Shown: positions 6,646 through 11,020 of the stretch, one piece after another
Position numbering within the stretch: position 1 is the first letter of the stretch
Layout: each line of letters begins with the position of its first letter
Assembly: GCA_013813075.1 (NCBI GenBank)
Contig: JACCSI010000449.1
Coordinates: 1-11,020, forward strand
Reading direction: 5' to 3'
Source: Acidobacteriota bacterium
GTDB taxonomy: Bacteria > Acidobacteriota > Vicinamibacteria > Vicinamibacterales > UBA2999
DNA: 11,020 nucleotides
Translations under genes and position numbers: made by a program
The notes under the pieces: generated by a model
Seen by the model: the letters and a program-made list of their open reading frames with translations, nothing else
Databases searched by the model: none
Told to the model about the DNA's origin: nothing

Positions 6646-6837
6646 TTACTTCGCCTTCTCTTTGAGAACCGTCTGGATGCGCGCCAGCTCCCGGCGCGCG
6701 TTCCGAATCTGGTGCGAGGTTTCGAGTTGTCCCATCGACTTCTTGATCCGCATCCGGAACAGCTCTTCGTCGAGTTCCTTGACCCTGGACTGGAGCGCGT
6801 CGCTGTCCAACTCCCGCAGCTCGATGGCCTTGCTCAT
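6646..6837 (-). CDS. rpmC: 50S ribosomal protein L29
   Basis: L29 is a small two-helix protein near the peptide exit tunnel that helps dock SRP and trigger factor. It has 63 residues, the usual length. [20 protein letters not shown] (6-25), [14 protein letters not shown] (26-39) and [20 protein letters not shown] (42-61) fit the family. The ATG (6837-6835) overlaps the rplP TGA as ATGA, indicating coupling. Stop is TAA. An open frame continues upstream in the same phase but lies inside rplP. Confidence 0.96.
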   Translation of the reverse strand: MSKAIELRELDSDALQSRVKELDEELFRMRIKKSMGQLETSHQIRNARRELARIQTVLKEKAK

Positions 6838-7259
6838 GACACCTTCTCCTGGGCAAAGCGGGTCGCAAACTTGGTCAGAATCGGCAGCTTGGACGCGGCC
6901 AGCAACATCGCCTTGCGCGCTTCGACCTCGGGTACGCCTTCCATTTCGAACAGGATGCGACCCGGCTTGACGACGCACACCCACCCTTCGGGTGCGCCCT
7001 TGCCCTTGCCCATGCGGGTTTCCTGCGGCTTCTTGGTCACCGGCTTGTCCGGGAACACGCGGACCCAGATTTTGCCGCCGCGCTTGATGGCGCGCGTCAT
7101 CGCGACCCGGGCCGCTTCAATCTGTCGATCGGTCAACCAGCACGGCTCCAGCGCCTTCAGACCGAAGTCGCCGAACGACACGTCGCTGCCGCGCCACGCC
7201 TTACCGGTCATTCGGCCGCGCTGCTGTTTCCGATACTTGACTTTCTTTGGCATCAACAT
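6834..7259 (-). CDS. rplP: 50S ribosomal protein L16
   Basis: L16 organises the A-site tRNA binding region of the large subunit. It has 141 residues (family about 136-144). The start [19 protein letters not shown] is canonical. [20 protein letters not shown] is at 63-82, followed by the conserved arginine R82 and [19 protein letters not shown] at 83-101. In E. coli the equivalent arginine is hydroxylated; whether it is here cannot be seen. AGGGGA lies seven bases before the ATG, and the rpsC stop is 11 nt upstream. Confidence 0.98.
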   Translation of the reverse strand: MLMPKKVKYRKQQRGRMTGKAWRGSDVSFGDFGLKALEPCWLTDRQIEAARVAMTRAIKRGGKIWVRVFPDKPVTKKPQETRMGKGKGAPEGWVCVVKPGRILFEMEGVPEVEARKAMLLAASKLPILTKFATRFAQEKVS

Positions 7260-7270
7260 GGTGATGTCCC

Positions 7271-7993
7271 CTATCGCATCTCGCCGCGTGGGCGGTCGCG
7301 CCGCGGGCCGCGATCGCGGTCACCGCGATCGACGCGTCCGCCGAATTCTTCTTCGCGACCGACCTTCGGGGTCAGGCGCTCGCCCTTGTAGAGCCACACC
7401 TTCACCCCAATCTGGCCGTAGGTCGTGCTCGCTTCGGCAAAGCCGTAATCGATGTCCGCCCGCAGGGTCTGCAGTGGCAACTGGCCATGCAGATACCACT
7501 CGGAGCGGGCGATTTCGGCCCCGTTCAACCGGCCCGAGACGCGCACCTTGATGCCGCGCGCGCCGAAGCGCAGCGCCGACTCCACGGCCTTGCGCATCGC
7601 GCGCCGGAAGGCGACCCGCTTTTCGAGCTGCATCGCCACTGATTCGCCAATCAGTTGCGCGTCCAGCTCCGGCTTCTGGATCTCCTGGATGTTGATGAAC
7701 ACATCGCGGTTCGTGCGCTTCTGGATTTCCTGCTTCAGCTTGTCGACTTCCTGCCCCTTGCGCCCGATGATGATGCCGGGGCGCGAGGTATGGATGTCGA
7801 TCTTCAACTTGTTGGCGGCGCGTTCGATTTCGATCTTTGCGACCCCGGCATGCTGAAAGCGCTTCTTCAAATCACGCTTCAGCGACAGGTCTTCGTGCAG
7901 CAGCGCCGCGTAATCCTTGTCGGCAAACCAGCGCGACTTCCAGGTTTTGTTGAACCCGAGCCGAAACCCGTACGGGTGGACTTTCTGACCCAC
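7271..7993 (-). CDS. rpsC: 30S ribosomal protein S3
   Basis: S3 lines the mRNA entry channel. It has 240 residues (E. coli 233). The N-terminus [20 protein letters not shown] is standard. The type II KH domain has its GRKG loop at 77-80, and the C-terminal domain carries [20 protein letters not shown] (147-166). The last 22 residues are an Arg/Asp/Gly tail ([16 protein letters not shown]). The start is GTG at 7993-7991. The Shine-Dalgarno AAGGAG lies five bases upstream and overlaps the end of rplV, with two bases between the rplV stop and this start. Stop is TAG. The DNA for the tail contains a perfect palindrome. Confidence 0.98.
   Translation of the reverse strand: MGQKVHPYGFRLGFNKTWKSRWFADKDYAALLHEDLSLKRDLKKRFQHAGVAKIEIERAANKLKIDIHTSRPGIIIGRKGQEVDKLKQEIQKRTNRDVFINIQEIQKPELDAQLIGESVAMQLEKRVAFRRAMRKAVESALRFGARGIKVRVSGRLNGAEIARSEWYLHGQLPLQTLRADIDYGFAEASTTYGQIGVKVWLYKGERLTPKVGREEEFGGRVDRGDRDRGPRRDRPRGEMR
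7311..7331. repeat. Perfect inverted repeat in the rpsC tail
   Basis: CGATCGCGGT (7311-7320) and ACCGCGATCG (7322-7331) are exact reverse complements around one base. The mRNA can form a 9-bp stem with a three-base loop. With base 7310 the left arm also contains the octamer GCGATCGC. It encodes part of the Arg/Asp/Gly tail. Confidence 0.8.
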
Positions 7994-7995
7994 AA

Positions 7996-8505
7996 CTACT
8001 CCTTGCCCGCCGGGGCGTTGACGGCAGCGGACGACGCCTTCTTGGTCTTCTTGGCGCCCGTCTTCCTGGCGGCCGCCTTCGTGGCGCCCGTCTTTTTCAC
8101 GGTCGTGCGGCGCGCGGGCGCGCCCGCTCCACCAGCCTCGGTGCCGACCGCGCGAATGACCTGCGCCCGTTCGGTCACCTCGACCGTGAGATGCGTGGTC
8201 CGCTTGATGATGCGGAAGGCGCGGCCCATCGGCGCCGGACGCACGCGCTTCATCGACGGGCCGTTATCCGCATGGCACTTCGAGATGAACAGGCGCTCGA
8301 CGTCGCCGCCAAACCCGTCCTGCTGCTGCGCGTTGGCCACCGCCGAGCGGAGTACCTTCGCCACGTCACGCGCAACCGCCTTCTTGCTGAACTGCAAAGC
8401 CGACAGAGCGCGGTTGATGTCCTTGCCGCGAATCAAGTCGAGCACCAGTCCCGCCTTCTGGGCGGACGTGCGCACGTATTTCGCCGTTGCCTGCGCGCGA
8501 ACCAT
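7996..8505 (-). CDS. rplV: 50S ribosomal protein L22 with long C-terminal tail
   Basis: L22 lines the peptide exit tunnel. Residues 1-113 are the normal domain: [20 protein letters not shown] (10-29), [20 protein letters not shown] (73-92) with the tunnel hairpin, and the signature ending [11 protein letters not shown]. Residues 114-169 form an extra tail rich in Lys, Ala and Thr, with KTGA at 138-141 and 148-151. The family is usually about 110 residues. The start ATG (8505) is three bases after the rpsS stop. The coding DNA of the tail contains a 13-bp direct repeat (8052-8064 and 8082-8094) and a 14-bp palindrome (8114-8127). Stop is TAG. Confidence 0.97.
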   Translation of the reverse strand: MVRAQATAKYVRTSAQKAGLVLDLIRGKDINRALSALQFSKKAVARDVAKVLRSAVANAQQQDGFGGDVERLFISKCHADNGPSMKRVRPAPMGRAFRIIKRTTHLTVEVTERAQVIRAVGTEAGGAGAPARRTTVKKTGATKAAARKTGAKKTKKASSAAVNAPAGKE

Positions 8506-8508
8506 GTC

Positions 8509-8814
8509 TTAGCCCTTCCCGCCCTGCGCCTGTGCCGGCGAGGCGGCTTTGTCCGACTTGGCCGCGTGGCCTCTGAACTGTCGGGTCGGCGAAAACTCGC
8601 CGAGCTTATGCCCGACCATGTTCTCGGTGACATACACCGGCACGAACTTGCGCCCGTTGTGGACGGCCAGTGTGTGGCCGACAAACTCGGGAATGACCGT
8701 CGAACGACGCGACCAGGTCTTGATCACCTTCTTGTCGCCGGCGCGGTTCATCCCTTCGACCTTTTCGAGAAGGTGCGTATCGACGAACGGACCCTTTTTC
8801 AGAGAGCGGCTCAT
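8509..8814 (-). CDS. rpsS: 30S ribosomal protein S19
   Basis: S19 is a small-subunit head protein near the A site. It has 101 residues (family about 92). [20 protein letters not shown] (1-20), [20 protein letters not shown] (32-51) and the signature [20 protein letters not shown] (53-72) with EFSPTR are clear. The extra residues at the C-terminus ([14 protein letters not shown]) are low in complexity. The ATG overlaps the rplB TGA as ATGA. Stop is TAA. Confidence 0.98.
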   Translation of the reverse strand: MSRSLKKGPFVDTHLLEKVEGMNRAGDKKVIKTWSRRSTVIPEFVGHTLAVHNGRKFVPVYVTENMVGHKLGEFSPTRQFRGHAAKSDKAASPAQAQGGKG

Positions 8815-9638
8815 TTACTTGGTCTCCGCTGAACGATGAACTTATCGCTCGGTTTGCGGTTGCGGGTCTTGTAACCCTTGGTCGGCACACCCCACGGCGT
8901 CACCGGATGACGGCCGCCCGAGGTCTTGCCCTCACCACCGCCGAGCGGGTGATCGACCGGGTTCATAGCCACACCGCGTACATGCGGCTTCCTGCCCGCC
9001 CAACGCGTCCGGCCGGCCTTGCCCACCGATACGTTTTCATGATCGAGATTGCCGACCTGGCCGACGGTGGCCATGCACTCGTGATGAATCTTGCGAATCT
9101 CACCCGACGGCGTCTTGACCGAGACGTAATCGCCTTCCTTGGCGACCACCTGCACGACAGCGCCAGCGCTGCGCGCCATCTGCCCGCCCCGTCCCGGCTT
9201 GAGCTCCACGTTGTGGACCATCGTGCCCTGCGGGATGTTGCGCAACGGCAGGGCATTGCCCGGAAGAATGTCGGCGGCGTCGCTGGCAATAATCGCGTCA
9301 CCAACCTTGAGACCGAGCGGTTGCAAGATGTAGCGCTTGTCGCCATCGGCGTAGGTGACGAGCGCAATCCGCGCCGACCGGTTCGGGTCGTACTCGATCG
9401 TCGTGACCTTGCCGGGGATGTCTTTCTTGTCGCGCTTGAAATCGATGATGCGATACAGGCGCTTGTGACCGCCGCCGCGCCACCACATGGTGATTTCACC
9501 CGTGTTGTTGCGCCCTCCGGACTTCTTCATCGTCTCGGTGAGCGGGCGGTACGGCTCGCTGGTCGTGATCTCGTCGTACGTCTGCACCGTCATCTGGCGA
9601 CGGCCCGGCGACGTGGGCTTGTATTTTCTGATGGGCAT
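8811..9638 (-). CDS. rplB: 50S ribosomal protein L2
   Basis: L2 is a primary 23S rRNA-binding protein needed for subunit joining and peptidyl transfer. It has 275 residues (E. coli 273). The start [18 protein letters not shown] is canonical, [18 protein letters not shown] is at 43-60, and the C-terminal [20 protein letters not shown] (222-241) contains H230, equivalent to the functionally critical His229 of E. coli. The ATG at 9638 has AAGGA eight bases upstream. The frame is open for ten more codons to a TTG at 9668, which I reject because that part is not conserved. Stop TGA overlaps rpsS. Confidence 0.98.
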   Translation of the reverse strand: MPIRKYKPTSPGRRQMTVQTYDEITTSEPYRPLTETMKKSGGRNNTGEITMWWRGGGHKRLYRIIDFKRDKKDIPGKVTTIEYDPNRSARIALVTYADGDKRYILQPLGLKVGDAIIASDAADILPGNALPLRNIPQGTMVHNVELKPGRGGQMARSAGAVVQVVAKEGDYVSVKTPSGEIRKIHHECMATVGQVGNLDHENVSVGKAGRTRWAGRKPHVRGVAMNPVDHPLGGGEGKTSGGRHPVTPWGVPTKGYKTRNRKPSDKFIVQRRPSK

Positions 9639-9713
9639 TATTCGTGTCCTTGGGAGTTCTAGGGTCAAAGTTCAAAGTGCAAAGAACCTGGAACCCGTCA
9701 CGTGTGAACTTCC
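9639..9713 (-). other. rplW-rplB spacer with heptad repeat and CACGTG
   Basis: The 75-nt spacer contains the rplB Shine-Dalgarno and, on the plus strand, TCAAAGT twice in tandem (9665-9671, 9672-9678) plus a variant GCAAAGA (9679-9685). CACGTG (9699-9704) and GAACTTC (9706-9712) follow. No gene and no convincing promoter was found. The same small motifs occur in the rpmD-rplO spacer. Confidence 0.6.
9665..9685 (+). repeat. 7-bp tandem repeat, three units
   Basis: Two exact copies of TCAAAGT and one variant copy GCAAAGA lie end to end in the rplW-rplB spacer. Confidence 0.75.
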
Positions 9714-10004
9714 TTAGGCCCCCTCTAAAAAGTCCGGAAGCTTTTCGCCATCGCGGAGCTTCACATAAGCTTTTTTCCAATCGGACCGGCGTCCGACGAA
9801 GCGGCCCTGTCGTTTCAGCTTGCCCTCGGTGTTGGCCGTCCGCACCGCGGACACCTTCGCGCCAAGCAGCTTCTCCACGGCCTGCTTAATCTGAATTTTG
9901 TTGGCGTCGCGCGCGACTTCGAAGGCCACGGTGCGACCGTCCTCGCGGAGGATCGTCGTCTTCTCGGTGATCAGCGGCCGCCGAATGACATCGGTGAGTT
10001 TCAT
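9714..10004 (-). CDS. rplW: 50S ribosomal protein L23
   Basis: L23 sits at the tunnel exit and docks trigger factor and SRP. It has 96 residues, the normal length. The N-terminal RPLITEKTTILRE (9-21), VAFEVARDANKIQIKQAVEK (26-45) and the basic loop GKLKRQGRFVGRRSDWKKAY (61-80) are typical. The ATG overlaps the rplD TGA as ATGA. Stop is TAA. The conserved trigger-factor glutamate region cannot be assigned residue by residue without an alignment. Confidence 0.97.
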   Translation of the reverse strand: MKLTDVIRRPLITEKTTILREDGRTVAFEVARDANKIQIKQAVEKLLGAKVSAVRTANTEGKLKRQGRFVGRRSDWKKAYVKLRDGEKLPDFLEGA

Positions 10005-10621
10005 GACAACACGTCCTGGAGCTTCTGGAGCGCCGCCTGAGTCAGCACGACCTTACGGGTGTCCATGACGTCGCGAGCCGTGACGCGATTACTCGGCAGC
10101 AGGCGTACCCCGGCGATGTTCCGTACCGACAACGCGAAGTTCTGTTCCAGCTGCACGTCGACGATCAGCGCCTTGCCGATGACGCCGAGTGTCTTCAACA
10201 GGCCGACAATCGCCTTGGTCTTGATTGCCCCGGCGGTCAACGCGTCGACGACCACGACGTCTCCGCCCTGCAACTTGGCCGCAAGCGCGGCGCGCAACGC
10301 GCCTTTCTCAACCTTCTTTGGCAACTGGTAGTCGTAGCTGCGTGGCTGCGGCCCGAACGTCGTGCCGCCCTTGCGCCAAAGCGGCGTGCGCGTCTCACCG
10401 ACGCGCGCACGGCCGGTGCCCTTCTGTCGCCACGGCTTGCGGCCGCTGCCACTGACCTGCCCACGCGTCTTGGTGGCGTGGGTGCCCTGGCGGTCGGCGG
10501 CGTTGGCGCGAATCACCGACTCGTGAATCAAATCGACCTTGATGCGGCCGCCGAACAGCTCGTCACTCAGGTCGAGCGAGCCGACTTTCTGGTTTTCGTT
10601 GTTAACAACGTCGAGTGTCAT
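10001..10621 (-). CDS. rplD: 50S ribosomal protein L4
   Basis: L4 lines the peptide exit tunnel and, in E. coli, represses its own S10 operon. It has 206 residues (E. coli 201). The tunnel loop GRKPWRQKGTGRARVG (60-75) is intact, followed by TPLWRKGGTTFGPQPRSYDY (79-98) and KKVEKGALRAALAAKL (102-117). The C-terminal domain contains NIAGVRLLPSNRVTARDVM. The ATG at 10621 is five bases after the rplC stop. The S10 leader where L4 would act lies outside the window, so autoregulation cannot be judged here. Confidence 0.98.
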   Translation of the reverse strand: MTLDVVNNENQKVGSLDLSDELFGGRIKVDLIHESVIRANAADRQGTHATKTRGQVSGSGRKPWRQKGTGRARVGETRTPLWRKGGTTFGPQPRSYDYQLPKKVEKGALRAALAAKLQGGDVVVVDALTAGAIKTKAIVGLLKTLGVIGKALIVDVQLEQNFALSVRNIAGVRLLPSNRVTARDVMDTRKVVLTQAALQKLQDVLS

Positions 10622-10626
10622 GACGC

Positions 10627-11020
10627 CTACTTCTTGCCCTTCTTGGGCTTCTCTTGCAGCTGCGGCTTCGGCTCGGGCTTGGCGGCGACAGCCTTGCGAA
10701 TCAGCACGTAGTTGCCGTTGGCGCCCGGCACGGCCCCGCGCACCACGATGAGGTTGTTTTCAGCGTCGACGCGCAACACCTTCAGGTTGCGAGTCGTCAC
10801 CCGGTCCATGCCCATGTGACCGTGCATCCGCATCCCCTTGATGACGCGCGACGGATACGACGAGGCACCGATTGAGCCCGGGGCGCGGTGAAACATCGAC
10901 CCGTGGGTCGCGTCGCCGCCACGAAAGTGGTGACGCTTCACGGTGCCTTGAAACCCGCGGCCCTTGCTGGTGCCGACGACGTCGCCACCCTGCATCTTTG
11001 CCGACAGCGCCTCGCGCAAC
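10627..11020 (-). CDS. rplC: 50S ribosomal protein L3 (5' end outside window)
   Basis: L3 is an early-assembling 23S rRNA-binding protein whose extension reaches the peptidyl transferase centre. The last 130 codons are visible; the missing N-terminal part is about 80-100 residues. The family signature [20 protein letters not shown] is near the start of the fragment, followed by [20 protein letters not shown] and [20 protein letters not shown]. The glutamine methylated in E. coli (in NQTPG) is not present in the matching SSYPS segment. The C-terminus is a Pro/Lys tail ([17 protein letters not shown]). Stop is TAG. Confidence 0.97.
   Translation of the reverse strand, partial: LREALSAKMQGGDVVGTSKGRGFQGTVKRHHFRGGDATHGSMFHRAPGSIGASSYPSRVIKGMRMHGHMGMDRVTTRNLKVLRVDAENNLIVVRGAVPGANGNYVLIRKAVAAKPEPKPQLQEKPKKGKK

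Noticed and set aside
8114..8127. 14-bp palindrome in the rplV tail
   Set aside because: Made only of G and C in low-complexity Ala/Gly/Arg codons; likely by chance.
9639..9713. Internal promoter before rplB (TTGACC or TTGCAC with an AT-rich hexamer)
   Set aside because: No pair of hexamers has both good match and 16-18 nt spacing; the TTG-rich look comes from the CAAAG repeats.

Overview
The window is one uninterrupted minus-strand ribosomal-protein cluster, read right to left. It runs from the 3' part of rplC (L3) through rplD, rplW, rplB, rpsS, rplV, rpsC, rplP, rpmC, rpsQ, rplN, rplX, rplE, rpsN, rpsH, rplF, rplR, rpsE, rpmD, rplO and secY to the 5' part of adk. This is the canonical bacterial S10 plus spc gene order with no missing, inserted or rearranged gene. 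rpsJ lies before the window and the alpha-operon genes would lie after adk.

The organism is a GC-rich bacterium. S14 is the short zinc-binding (C+) form and adenylate kinase has a four-cysteine zinc LID. SecY carries a long loop between TM9 and TM10, and S5, L22, L15 and S3 have low-complexity C-terminal tails. Together with the hairpin repeats in the spacers, this looks to me like Acidobacteriota (Vicinamibacteria-like). That assignment rests on general impression, not on a search.

Layout: 10622-11020 rplC end; 7271-10621 rest of the S10 part up to rpsC; 6389-7259 rplP-rpmC-rpsQ; 1872-6378 spc part (rplN to rplO); 472-1857 secY; 1-470 adk. Most junctions are 0-14 nt, with ATGA overlaps at rplD/rplW, rplB/rpsS and rplP/rpmC and a TAATG overlap at rplX/rplE, so the cluster is probably co-transcribed and partly translationally coupled. 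secY, adk, rpsC and rpsN start with GTG. Five spacers stand out: rplW-rplB (75 nt), rpsN-rpsH (93 nt), rplF-rplR (37 nt), rplR-rpsE (115 nt) and rpmD-rplO (88 nt). No gene-free stretch exceeds 300 nt. I see no terminator, tRNA, insertion sequence or CRISPR array.

There is no new multi-gene system here; the protein content is ordinary. The unusual content is in the spacers and the protein tails. A GGAGG-plus-hairpin repeat occurs three times in tandem before rpsH and once before rplR. CACGTG/GAACTTC-type motifs are shared by two other spacers. A 12-bp coding minisatellite lies at the end of rpsE and a perfect palindrome lies in the rpsC tail.
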